Of a stretch of DNA of 64,000 nt, positions 19,924-29,538 are shown piece by piece (the stretch's first letter is position 1; every line of letters begins with the position of its first letter). Where the stretch lies: contig NZ_JACJVI010000017.1 of NCBI RefSeq assembly GCF_014237835.1, positions 58,496-122,495 of the forward strand, in the 5' to 3' direction. Made by a program: the position numbers and the translations under genes. The notes under the pieces are model-generated. The model had not been told where the DNA came from, did no database searches, and was given only the letters and a program-made list of their open reading frames with translations. The DNA comes from Rhizobium sp. AQ_MP. GTDB taxonomy: Bacteria; Pseudomonadota; Alphaproteobacteria; Rhizobiales; Rhizobiaceae.

Positions 19924-22242
19924 TCACTCCTTGTTGCGGGCGGGTTTGAGGGAGCCGCGCAGCAGTCCCCATGCGGCGATGGTGGCAATGGCGACGACGA
20001 CGATCTCGCCGAGCGTATCGATAGCGCGGTAATCGACGAGAATGACGTTCACGACGTTGCGGCCATAGGCTTCGAGGTAGCTGGTCTCGCCGAAATAGTC
20101 GGAAAGGCGCAGGTCGATCGGTGTGACGCCGATGGAGGCGAGCGCGATGAACATCATCCCGGCGAAGCCTGCGGCGATCATGCCGTCGCGCCGGCGCTCG
20201 GAAAGCGTGCGCGAATGACGGCGTCGCGAGGGCAACTTGAGAAGCACGGCCGTCATCAGGATCACGATCAGCGTTTCAACCGCCATCTGTGTCAGAGCGA
20301 GGTCCGGAGCGCCGTTCAGCATGAAGATCACGGCCGAGCCGAAGCCTACGATGCCGACGGAGACGAGGCCCGCAATCAGCGAGCGGACGATGATCGTGGC
20401 AATCGCGCCGACGACTGTCAGCATCAGGACAAATGCGACCGAGATGCGGATGTGGCCCTCCGAGGCCAGGAACTCGGCAGACGGAGCCGCCAGGAAGGCG
20501 ATCGCAAGGCCTAGTGTGACCATGAGGACCACAAGTGTGGTGTAGCGATGTTGATCGCCGTTCTGGAGCACCCTGGTCGACAGCCGCGCCGCTGCGAGAA
20601 CGCCGTTGAGGGCCTTGTGGTAGAAGCGGTCGCCGAGGAAGGCGTAGAGCCTGTCGTAACGGCGCAGCGCGTTATGGATCCGGGTCCACTGAACGATGAT
20701 GACGGCACCGATGGCGACAACGAGCATTGACAGGACCAGCATCGGCGTCAGGCCGTGCCAGAGCTTGAAGGAAACATCGACCGGCTGACCGAGGAGTGCC
20801 GACGCGGCCGGGCCAATGAGCCACTGTCCTGCGGGTGCGGGTATCAAGCCGATCAGAATGCCGCCGGCGGCGAGCAGCAATGGACCTGCCAGAAGGCCTG
20901 ATGTCTCGCCATGATGGATCTCCCGTCCAGTCTCGGACTTGAGGTAGAACGGACGGATCGACACGACGCCGGCCACGCCGACCATCACGGCATTGACGAG
21001 AACCGCAGCCGCGATCGGCAGGATGTTCCAGTCATTGGCAAGCTGCGCTTCGAACAGATATTCCTTCGAGATGAAGCCGACGAAAGGCGGCAGGCCGGCC
21101 ATCGACAGGCTGGCAAGCACGGCAGCAACGGCGGTGACGGGCAGGAAGCGGGCGAGGCCCGCCAGCTTATGAAGCCGGGTTTCCCCCGTCGCATGGATGG
21201 CGGTGCCGGCGCAGAAGAAGAGTGCCGCCTTGTAGAGCGCATGGCTGAGAATAAAGCCGACGGTGGCAACTGCGGCGACTTCGCCTGTCAGGCCGATCAG
21301 CATCACCAGAATGCCGAGCGAGGCGACGGTGGATTGGGCGAGAACCGCCTTGAAGCCTTCGGCGCGAAGCGCCTGCAGAGCAGCAATGATCATGGTCAAG
21401 GACCCGAAAATCACCAGCGTGTGTCCGAAGCCCGGCATGCCGGCAAACACACCGTCGAAGCGCGCGAGCAGGAAGACGCCGAGCTTCACCATGGTCGCCG
21501 AATGCAGATAGGCGGAGGCGGGCGTCGGCGCGGCCATGGCATTGGGCAGCCAGAAGTGGAACGGGAACTGCGCGCTCTTGGTGAATGCGCCGATCATGAT
21601 CAGGACTGCGATCGGGATGGCCCAGTTGCCGGCAACCAGCTCGTTCGAGCGTGCGAGCACTTCCGTGAACGAGAAGGTGCCGAGCGTCATGCCGATGAGA
21701 AGGATGCCGGCAAACAGCGCGAGGCCGCCGCCGCCAGTGACGATCAAAGACTGCAGCGCCGACTTGCGAGCCGCTTCCTTGTGACCGTCGAAGCCGATCA
21801 GCAGGAAGGAGGCGAGGCTCGTCAGTTCCCAGAAGACGAACATGACAATGAGATTGTCCGACAGGACGGTTCCCAGCATCGCGGTCATGAACAGCATGAT
21901 GAGACTGAGGAAACGCCCGATCTCGGCGCTCGGCTTTTCGGCGAAATACGCCCCCGCATAGATCACCACCAGCGTTCCGATACCGCTGATCAGCAAGCCA
22001 AACAGCAGTGCGAAACCGTCCAGGCGGAAGGCGAGTTCGACGCCGAGCGAGGGCACCCAGGCCAGCTGCGCGATTAACGCCTCTCCGTTTGCCACTGGAG
22101 CGAGGTGCGTCAGAAGCGATGCGAAGATGTACAGAGGTATGAGGCTCACCACCCAGCCGGTGTATCGCCCGAGCAGCGACGAGGCCGGTTTGGCGATGAT
22201 GGCCCCGGCCAGTGCGATTAGTATGGTCCACTCAAAGTTCAC
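19924..22242 (-). CDS. mnhA: MnhA/MrpA large antiporter subunit
   Basis: A 772-residue NuoL-like subunit with about 20 helices. The proton-channel half contains VFWELTSLASFLLIGFDG, the lysine segment AFTKSAQFPFHFWLPNAM and the histidine-containing SHALYKAALFFCAGTAIH. The C-terminal 200 residues form the MrpA-specific DUF4040/MrpB-like part, including LNGAPDLALTQMAVETL. The start is GTG 22242 with AGAGGAA upstream. The gene heads a seven-gene operon that should exchange sodium or potassium for protons. A sigma-54 promoter lies 34 bases before the start. Confidence 0.96.
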   Translation of the reverse strand: MNFEWTILIALAGAIIAKPASSLLGRYTGWVVSLIPLYIFASLLTHLAPVANGEALIAQLAWVPSLGVELAFRLDGFALLFGLLISGIGTLVVIYAGAYFAEKPSAEIGRFLSLIMLFMTAMLGTVLSDNLIVMFVFWELTSLASFLLIGFDGHKEAARKSALQSLIVTGGGGLALFAGILLIGMTLGTFSFTEVLARSNELVAGNWAIPIAVLIMIGAFTKSAQFPFHFWLPNAMAAPTPASAYLHSATMVKLGVFLLARFDGVFAGMPGFGHTLVIFGSLTMIIAALQALRAEGFKAVLAQSTVASLGILVMLIGLTGEVAAVATVGFILSHALYKAALFFCAGTAIHATGETRLHKLAGLARFLPVTAVAAVLASLSMAGLPPFVGFISKEYLFEAQLANDWNILPIAAAVLVNAVMVGVAGVVSIRPFYLKSETGREIHHGETSGLLAGPLLLAAGGILIGLIPAPAGQWLIGPAASALLGQPVDVSFKLWHGLTPMLVLSMLVVAIGAVIIVQWTRIHNALRRYDRLYAFLGDRFYHKALNGVLAAARLSTRVLQNGDQHRYTTLVVLMVTLGLAIAFLAAPSAEFLASEGHIRISVAFVLMLTVVGAIATIIVRSLIAGLVSVGIVGFGSAVIFMLNGAPDLALTQMAVETLIVILMTAVLLKLPSRRRHSRTLSERRRDGMIAAGFAGMMFIALASIGVTPIDLRLSDYFGETSYLEAYGRNVVNVILVDYRAIDTLGEIVVVAIATIAAWGLLRGSLKPARNKE

Positions 22243-22275
22243 GGTACGAGTTCCTCTTGTTGTCCATTATGGGGC

Positions 22276-22291
22276 AGCAAGAGGCGTGCCA
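22276..22291 (-). promoter_or_regulatory. Sigma-54 promoter of the mrp operon
   Basis: On the minus strand the sequence is TGGCACGCCTCTTGCT, matching the sigma-54 consensus TGGCACG-N4-TTGCW at every fixed position with correct GG-N10-GC spacing. Transcription would start about 12 bases downstream, leaving a leader of roughly 20-25 bases with the ribosome-binding site of mnhA. Confidence 0.88.
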
Positions 22292-22343
22292 GTCTGAAGT
22301 TCACTTAAAATCAATAGCTTGCCCGGCGAGGTACTTTCCGCAT

Positions 22344-22389
22344 GTTCGGATATCCGAACGGCGGCCCGCCGGAATCCGGAATTCCGAAC
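22344..22389 (-). promoter_or_regulatory. Paired palindromes, probable enhancer sites for the NtrC-type regulator
   Basis: Site 1 (22344-22359) is the perfect 16-bp palindrome GTTCGGATATCCGAAC. Site 2 (22374-22389), read on the minus strand, is GTTCGGAATTCCGGAT, with 12 of 16 bases the same. The centres are 30 bp apart, about three helical turns, and lie roughly 65-100 bp upstream of the sigma-54 promoter. That is where NtrC-type activators bind. Assignment to the regulator at 12932-14272 is inference. Confidence 0.72.
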
Positions 22390-22623
22390 ACGTTTTCCAT
22401 TCGCAGGTGTCGAATTGCGACAGAGCGGCTCAACCATTTCCGCACTGCCGTCCGGACCTGTTGAGGGGAACCATCTGCCTCCCGAGACAATTGCCCAAAC
22501 AACAGAGCATGACGGGGAAAGCGATTAGCTCGACCGGGCCCTGCAAAGCCGGCTGGTGGCTCCTGGAACCCAACGCCGGCGCCACCAGAAGGCAACAGCC
22601 TCCTGCTGCTCAGCGCTGTTCGC

Positions 22624-22980
22624 TCACGTTGGCCAAATGCACGCAAACCGCTTCTGCCGCGAGAGGGGATCGTGGTGAAGAAAAGTGGCTTCGGCTGCCC
22701 GGCTGAACACTGCACCGACACCGATCAGAACAGGTTCGTCGACGCCGATTGTCCGCATGGCGTCTGCCAGGCTCCCAAGGGGACCTGCCCAGCAACGCTC
22801 TAGCGGGTGGCTGACTGAGGAAACCACCACGACAGGCGTGTCGGAGTTCATGCCGTTGTCCCTCAGACGCTGCTCGATCTGGCCGGGATGCGCCCGCCCA
22901 TATAGAAGATCGAAGTCTGGTTCGGCACGGCAAGCGAGGCCCAGTCAACGGTTCTCGGCAGCTCACGATGGCGGACCTCA
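22624..22980 (-). pseudogene. C-terminal remnant of uroporphyrinogen-III C-methyltransferase
   Basis: The segment DWASLAVPNQTSIFYMGG matches the DW-ALA-P-QT-VFYMG region of SUMT (CobA/CysG-type) enzymes. After a frameshift it continues as HPGQIEQRLRDNGM and then NSDTPVVVVSSVSHPLERC, ending in GVDEPVLIGVGAVF, the usual SUMT C-terminal core. The N-terminal two thirds are absent; sequence identity stops abruptly at an AT-rich patch before the ABC operon. This is the debris of a siroheme or cobalamin pathway gene, possibly from a former nitrate assimilation cluster. Confidence 0.8.
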
Positions 22981-22990
22981 GCCCAATTAT

Positions 22991-23007
22991 TTTATTTATT
23001 AAATTAA
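22991..23007 (+). promoter_or_regulatory. AT-rich dyad before the beta-galactoside operon, candidate ROK operator
   Basis: TTTATTTA-T-TAAATTAA is an inverted repeat with seven of eight pairs matched, resembling the AT-rich operators of NagC/Mlc-type ROK repressors. A TTGACG -35-like element follows at 23011-23016. It lies 74 bases before the first gene of the operon. The link to the ROK gene at 29537 is inference. Confidence 0.45.
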
Positions 23008-23080
23008 TTCTTGACGCTGGCCATTCGATGTGGCTTTTTGCGACCGTCGGCATCGGGAAAACCGACGGAGGAGCAAAATC

Positions 23081-24343
23081 ATGAAATTTCCGAACAAGTC
23101 TTTCGAAATGTCGCGGCGCCACTTCCTGGCAACCACGGGCTCGGCCATTGCTGCCTCCGCCCTTTCAACCCCGGCCATCGGCCAGACCCGCGAACTGACC
23201 ATCATCTCCAACCGTGGAAATGTTGACCAGCGCAAGGCGCTGGAAACCATAGCGGCTGCTTTCGGCAAGGAAGCGGGCGTGAGCGTGTCGGTCAACAACA
23301 TGGACCACGAGGCACACAAGACCGCCATTCGCAACTATCTCGTCACCAGCCCTCCGGACATCTGCTTCTGGTTCTCGGGCAGCCGCATGCGGTCCTTCGT
23401 TACCCGCGGCCTGTTCGAAGACATTTCTGATCTGGTGGCGCGAGAGAACTATGCCGATGTCATCGGCAATACGCTGGGTTCGGTCACCGTCGACGGCAAA
23501 CAGTATGGTCTGCCAACCGGCGGCATTCTCTGGGGCCTGTTCTACCGCCAGGACACGTTCGACCAATTTGGCCTCACGGTGCCGAAGACTTTCGATGACT
23601 TCTTCACGCTTGCTGAGAAATCCAAGGCTTCCGGCCTGGTGCCCATGAGCATCGGCACCAAGGATCAGTGGCCCTGCGGCGGCTGGTTCGACCACATGAA
23701 CCTGCGCATCAACGGCCTCGAGCATCACATGGATCTGATGGCCGGCAAGATCCAGTATACCGACAGCTCGCTGAAGGAGATCTTTGATCGCTGGGAAGCG
23801 CTGATCAAGGCCGACCTCTTCACGCCCAATCATACCTCCTTCAACTGGGATCCGGCAGCAGCCGCACTCGTCCAGAAGAAGGCTGCCATGATGGATCTGG
23901 GCAACTTCATCAAATACGCCTTCCCGGCGGAAGACCTGTCTCAGGTGCGGTTTGCCCCCTTCCCCGAAATCAAGGCAGGGCTCGAGCAGTACGAGGACTT
24001 CTCGGTGGATTCGATCCACATGCCCTCGGGTGCCAAGAACAAGGATGCGGCACGCGAGTTCCTTGCCTACTTCTACCGCCCGGAAAACCTGTCGGCCTAC
24101 CTGATGCCCGAGGGCAATGTGCCGGCCCGCAGCGATTGCGAAATCGGTGACGATCCGATCCTCAAAATGTCGCTCGAGGCGTTGAAGAGCGTCAAGGGGA
24201 CCGCGCAGTTCTATGATCGCGACAGCGACCCGGATCTCGCCCAGGCCGGTCTGAAGGGCCTTCAGGAGTTCATGGTCCGGCCGGAACGGCGCGACAGCAT
24301 CCTTGCCCAGATCGAGCGCACCCGCGCCCGCATCCACGGCTGA
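23081..24343 (+). CDS. CUT1 ABC transporter substrate-binding protein
   Basis: A 420-residue extracytoplasmic solute-binding protein (SBP family 1, MalE-like). The N-terminus FEMSRRHFLATTGSAIAAS carries twin arginines followed by a hydrophobic stretch and is likely a Tat signal, with cleavage after PAIGQ. ATG 23081 has the site GGAGGAG. Downstream features such as GLPTGGILWGLFYRQDTFDQ and MMDLGNFIKYAFP fit oligosaccharide binders. It heads an operon with two permeases, an ATPase and a GH42 enzyme, so a beta-galactoside is the probable ligand. Confidence 0.92.
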   Translation: MKFPNKSFEMSRRHFLATTGSAIAASALSTPAIGQTRELTIISNRGNVDQRKALETIAAAFGKEAGVSVSVNNMDHEAHKTAIRNYLVTSPPDICFWFSGSRMRSFVTRGLFEDISDLVARENYADVIGNTLGSVTVDGKQYGLPTGGILWGLFYRQDTFDQFGLTVPKTFDDFFTLAEKSKASGLVPMSIGTKDQWPCGGWFDHMNLRINGLEHHMDLMAGKIQYTDSSLKEIFDRWEALIKADLFTPNHTSFNWDPAAAALVQKKAAMMDLGNFIKYAFPAEDLSQVRFAPFPEIKAGLEQYEDFSVDSIHMPSGAKNKDAAREFLAYFYRPENLSAYLMPEGNVPARSDCEIGDDPILKMSLEALKSVKGTAQFYDRDSDPDLAQAGLKGLQEFMVRPERRDSILAQIERTRARIHG

Positions 24344-24397
24344 ACTCTGTAGCGCGGGCGAACGGCGTTCGCCCGCCCCAACACCGGTATTAGACCC

Positions 24398-25279
24398 ATG
24401 ACAATTTGGTGGCGACGACACCGAAGCTGGCTGACGCCTGCTCTCCTTCTCGCACCGGGACTGCTCCTGTTCCTGGTCATCATCGTGGCTTCGTCGATCG
24501 AAACCTTCCTGATCTCGTTTTTCGAGTGGGATGGCATCGGTCCGAAGACATGGATCGGGCTTGGCAACTACATCGAGCTTCTCGAGGATCCGCAGTTCTA
24601 CACATCGCTGAAGAACAACCTGATCTGGCTCATGATGTTCTTGCTAGCGCCTCCCGCGGGGCTTGCCATCGCGCTGCTCGTCAATCAGAAGATCGCCGGG
24701 ATGCGGCTGGCGAAGTCGTTGTTCTTCATGCCGCTGGTTCTTGCGGCCGTGACCGTCGGCGTCATCTTCAACTGGTTCTACGATCCCACGTTCGGTCTGC
24801 TCGCCATCATCTTCAACGCGCTCGGCGCGACGGCGCCTGCTCTTCTGTCCGACGAGCATCTCGTGACCTTCGCGGTCATCATCGCTGCTCTTTGGCCGCA
24901 GATCGCTTTTTGTCTGGTTCTGTTCCTCGCAGGCCTCAACAATCTGGATGAAGACCTGATCGGGGCCGGACGCGTCGATGGCGCGCGCGGATGGAACATG
25001 CTGCGCCATGTGGTGCTGCCGCAACTGACGCAGGTTGCCTTCATTGCGATCGCCATCACGCTCGTCGGTGCCTTGCGATCCTTCGATCTGATTTCGGTCA
25101 TGACGGCAGGCGGCCCGTTCGGTTCGTCCACGGTCCTTGCCTATCAGATGTATGAACAGTCGATCTTCTCCTACCGCTTCGGTTACGGCGCGGCGATCGC
25201 AACCGTCCTGTTCCTGATCATGGCGGTGTTCATCGCCTGGTACCTGCGGGGCCTGATCAAGGCCGAGAAAGGGACTTAA
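24398..25279 (+). CDS. CUT1 ABC transporter permease, MalF/UgpA-like
   Basis: A 293-residue permease with six helices. The EAA loop reads EDLIGAGRVDGARGWNMLRH, followed by VVLPQL, as in the MalF class. It pairs with the permease starting five bases after its stop. Confidence 0.93.
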   Translation: MTIWWRRHRSWLTPALLLAPGLLLFLVIIVASSIETFLISFFEWDGIGPKTWIGLGNYIELLEDPQFYTSLKNNLIWLMMFLLAPPAGLAIALLVNQKIAGMRLAKSLFFMPLVLAAVTVGVIFNWFYDPTFGLLAIIFNALGATAPALLSDEHLVTFAVIIAALWPQIAFCLVLFLAGLNNLDEDLIGAGRVDGARGWNMLRHVVLPQLTQVAFIAIAITLVGALRSFDLISVMTAGGPFGSSTVLAYQMYEQSIFSYRFGYGAAIATVLFLIMAVFIAWYLRGLIKAEKGT

Positions 25280-25283
25280 CACC

Positions 25284-26135
25284 ATGTATCCCCGCCCCAT
25301 TGCCGAAACACACTCCGGTGCCCGCGCGCTTTACATGACGATGGTCTGCGCCATCCTCGTTCTTTGGCTGCTGCCCCTCTTCGCCATCATCCTGACGTCG
25401 TTTCGCTCGTTCGAAGATGTCATGGCCGGCAACTACTGGGGCTGGCCAACCGAGTTCAAACTCGTCGACAACTATGTCGCCGTCTTCCAGCAGACGAAGA
25501 TGATGCAATACTTCGTCAACAGCCTGATCATCACGGTGCCCTCGGTCATCATGGTGCTGGTGTTGTCGACCATGACGGGCTTCGTGCTGTCGCGATATCC
25601 ATTCCCCGGATCCATGGTGATCTTCGTGCTCTTTGTCGGCGGGAATTTCCTGCCGCAACAGATCATGATGATTCCGATCCGGGACCTCATGGTGTCGCTT
25701 GGGCTTTACGACACCTTCTTCGCACTGATGGCCTTCCACATCGCCTTCCAGACGGGATTTGCCACCCTCTTCATGCGCAATTTCATTGCGGCCCTGCCGG
25801 CGGAGCTCTTTCAGGCAGCCCGTGCAGAGGGCGCCTCGCCATGGCAAATTCTCATCCATATCGTGGTGCCGTTGGTGCGGCCGGCCCTTGCAGCACTTGC
25901 CATCCTCACCTTCACATTCATCTGGAACGACTACTTCTGGGCAATCGTGCTGACCCAGAGCGATGCGGTGAAGCCCGTGACTGCGGGTCTTGCCAATCTC
26001 AAAGGCGAATGGGTGTCGCAGTGGAACATCGTCTCTGCCGCCACGATCTTCGTCGCCATTCCACCGGTCCTGATGTTCTTCCTGATGCAGAAGCACTTCG
26101 TCTCGGGCCTGACCATGGGCGCGGTCAAGGGATGA
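25284..26135 (+). CDS. CUT1 ABC transporter permease, MalG/UgpE-like
   Basis: A 283-residue permease with six helices. The EAA loop is ELFQAARAEGASPWQILIHI, followed by VVPLVRPA, and the C-terminus is FVSGLTMGAVKG, typical of the MalG class. It is coupled to the preceding permease. Confidence 0.93.
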   Translation: MYPRPIAETHSGARALYMTMVCAILVLWLLPLFAIILTSFRSFEDVMAGNYWGWPTEFKLVDNYVAVFQQTKMMQYFVNSLIITVPSVIMVLVLSTMTGFVLSRYPFPGSMVIFVLFVGGNFLPQQIMMIPIRDLMVSLGLYDTFFALMAFHIAFQTGFATLFMRNFIAALPAELFQAARAEGASPWQILIHIVVPLVRPALAALAILTFTFIWNDYFWAIVLTQSDAVKPVTAGLANLKGEWVSQWNIVSAATIFVAIPPVLMFFLMQKHFVSGLTMGAVKG

Positions 26136-26182
26136 CCGACTGTGCCCGGCCTTTCATCGACATACTTGCAAGGGGCTGACCA

Positions 26183-27319
<1,137 letters not shown>

Positions 27320-27336
27320 ATACCAGGAGCATTCCC

Positions 27337-29475
27337 ATGAAACGTACTCAGCCCGCGCCACTTTCCGCCTGGCGGCCGATCAATCTCGATGACTTCCTGC
27401 TTGGCGTCCCGCACTACCCCGAACATGTCGACGAAAGCTACTGGCAGCGCGATGCAGACCGCATGAAGGAAGCCGGTTTCAATGCTGTGCGCATGGGCGA
27501 GTTCGCCTGGCATATCTGGGAGCCCTTCGAGGGCAAGTTTGACTTCGATCTCTTCGACCGCGCTATCGAGGTGCTGGGCAAGGCTGGCATCAAGACCATC
27601 CTATGCACGCCGACTGCTACGCCGCCGCGCTGGCTGACGATGAACTATCCGGAAGTGCTGCGCGTGGATCGCAACGGCCGGCGCGCAAGCCATGGTTCGA
27701 GACAGCATTGCGATACCACGAGCCCGGTCCTGCGGCAGCACAGCCGCCGGATCACAGCAGCCATGGCCGAGCACTACAGGGACAACCCGCATGTCATCGG
27801 CTGGCAGACCGACAATGAACTGAACACGACGGTTTCGGAATCCTTCTCGGACTCCGCCGCGCTCGCGTTTCGCAATTATCTGAGACATCGCTATCAGACG
27901 ATCGATGACCTGAACTTCGCCTGGGGTGGCCACTTCTGGGCCACGGCCTACGACAATTTCGACCAGGTGGTCCTGCCTTTCCCAATGGCACCGTCGTTCA
28001 GCAGCCCTGGCCACGTGCAGGACTACCACCGCTTCCTTGCCTGGGCGACGGCTGCGTTTCAGCGCGACCAGGTCGAGATCCTGCGCGCGGCCAATCCGGA
28101 CTGGTTCATCTTCCACAATCTCGGCAACCTGCACGACATCGATTTCCGGGCAGAGTTCGGTCAGGATCTGGATTTCATCGGCTTTGACATCTATCCGATG
28201 CTCTACGACGAGTTCCGGCGGACCAATGGCCATGCCGCGACGCAGGCGCTGCAGCTGGATCTCTGCCGCAGCTACAGCGGCAATTTCCTGGTGCCCGAGC
28301 AGGCGTCGGGCCTCGGTAGCCAGCCCTCCTTCACGACGATGAATCCGGAGCCGGGCGAGATGCGGCGCATGGCCCTGTCCTCGGTGGCACGCGGGGCCGA
28401 TGGCCTGATGTTTTTCCGTTGGCGCCCGGCCCATTTTGGCGCCGAGATCTACTGGATGGGTATCATCGATCACGATGACGTCCCGCGCCGACGCTACGAG
28501 GAAGCCAAACAGTTTGCCTCTGACATCCATAAGATCAAGGATCGCCTGCTCGGGACTTCCGTGCACATGGACGTTGGCATCGCCGGCGCCGATTTCGACA
28601 ATCAGGAGGCGCACAAGACCTATCCGATCGGCCTGCCCTCGCCCCAGGATGACGCAACACTCCTGCATGCGCACTGCTATCGGCGCGGCATTGCCTGCGG
28701 CTTCGTTCATCCGGAAGATGACCTATCGCGGCTCAAGGTCTTCTATGTGCCGCATTGGGTCATGTGGAAGCCGGAGTGGACCCCGAAGCTCGAAGCTTTC
28801 GTCGAAGCGGGCGGCACCCTGATCGTCGGGGCGATGACAGGGACTCGCGATATCAACAATCATATCATCCGCGAACAGGCACCCGGTGGAGCACTGGCGA
28901 AGCTTTGCGGCGTCAAGGTCGTCGAATTCGGCCGTTTGACCGCGAAGAACGGAGACGGGCTGTTCCAACGAATGACGCCTGCAGCAGGGCTCTACGACAA
29001 TCCGAACCGCGCAGCCCCGTCTTCGGCAGAACGGATCTACACCCTGAACTTTGCCGGACGGCAAATTGACGTCGAGCATCTCTACGAGCAAATCGAGACC
29101 GAAGCGGACGTTGAGATCCTGGCACACTGGTCAAACCGGTTCCTCGACGGCGAGGCGGCCATCACGCGCCGCAAAGTCGGCAAGGGAGAGGTCGTCTATG
29201 TTGCAACCTATCTCACGCCGGAACTGGTCGAGGCTCTGGACGAGAACATCCTGGCAGCGCGCGGCGTGAGCCCACTGCTCGACGCGTTTCCAACCGGTGT
29301 CGAGGTCACGCTGCGCAGTTCCGGCAGCCAGAAGCTTCTGTTCGTCCTCAACACACTAGAGACTGAGGCTATGGTTCGCGGCCTGCCGACCGGTTTCGAC
29401 TTACTTTCGGGACGGGCCGTAGCGGATGAGGAAACGCTTGAGGGCTATGGCTGCCTGGTCATCAGTCTCGGCTGA
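27337..29475 (+). CDS. GH42 beta-galactosidase
   Basis: A cytosolic glycoside hydrolase of about 712 residues with the three GH42 domains: an N-terminal TIM barrel to about residue 390, a trimerisation domain, and a small C-terminal beta domain. The predicted acid/base Glu161 is in QTDNELNT and the nucleophile Glu321 in VPEQASG. ATG 27337 follows AGGAGCATTCCC; an earlier in-frame TTG at 27316 has no site. Placed last in the ABC operon, it would cleave imported beta-galactosides or galactooligosaccharides. No signal peptide is seen. Confidence 0.94.
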   Translation: MKRTQPAPLSAWRPINLDDFLLGVPHYPEHVDESYWQRDADRMKEAGFNAVRMGEFAWHIWEPFEGKFDFDLFDRAIEVLGKAGIKTILCTPTATPPRWLTMNYPEVLRVDRNGRRASHGSRQHCDTTSPVLRQHSRRITAAMAEHYRDNPHVIGWQTDNELNTTVSESFSDSAALAFRNYLRHRYQTIDDLNFAWGGHFWATAYDNFDQVVLPFPMAPSFSSPGHVQDYHRFLAWATAAFQRDQVEILRAANPDWFIFHNLGNLHDIDFRAEFGQDLDFIGFDIYPMLYDEFRRTNGHAATQALQLDLCRSYSGNFLVPEQASGLGSQPSFTTMNPEPGEMRRMALSSVARGADGLMFFRWRPAHFGAEIYWMGIIDHDDVPRRRYEEAKQFASDIHKIKDRLLGTSVHMDVGIAGADFDNQEAHKTYPIGLPSPQDDATLLHAHCYRRGIACGFVHPEDDLSRLKVFYVPHWVMWKPEWTPKLEAFVEAGGTLIVGAMTGTRDINNHIIREQAPGGALAKLCGVKVVEFGRLTAKNGDGLFQRMTPAAGLYDNPNRAAPSSAERIYTLNFAGRQIDVEHLYEQIETEADVEILAHWSNRFLDGEAAITRRKVGKGEVVYVATYLTPELVEALDENILAARGVSPLLDAFPTGVEVTLRSSGSQKLLFVLNTLETEAMVRGLPTGFDLLSGRAVADEETLEGYGCLVISLG

Positions 29476-29502
29476 AATCAACGAATAATCTCCCAAGCGA
29501 CT

Positions 29503-29538
29503 GGGGCGGTGGAACGTCGGTTTCATCGCCCCTCTTTT
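29503..29538 (+). terminator. Terminator after the GH42 gene
   Basis: GGGGCG pairs with CGCCCC, with an inner GGAA/TTTC helix and the loop CGTCGG, followed by TCTTTTATT. It lies 27 bases past the GH42 stop and overlaps the 3' end of the convergent ROK gene. Confidence 0.65.

Noticed and set aside
20911..22077. A long plus-strand open frame opposite mnhA
   Set aside because: Antisense shadow of a well-conserved membrane protein; hydrophilic low-information translation and no ribosome-binding site.
22311..22721. A 136-codon minus-strand open frame overlapping the mrp upstream palindromes
   Set aside because: No family features, contains the regulatory palindromes, and overlaps the SUMT remnant in another frame.
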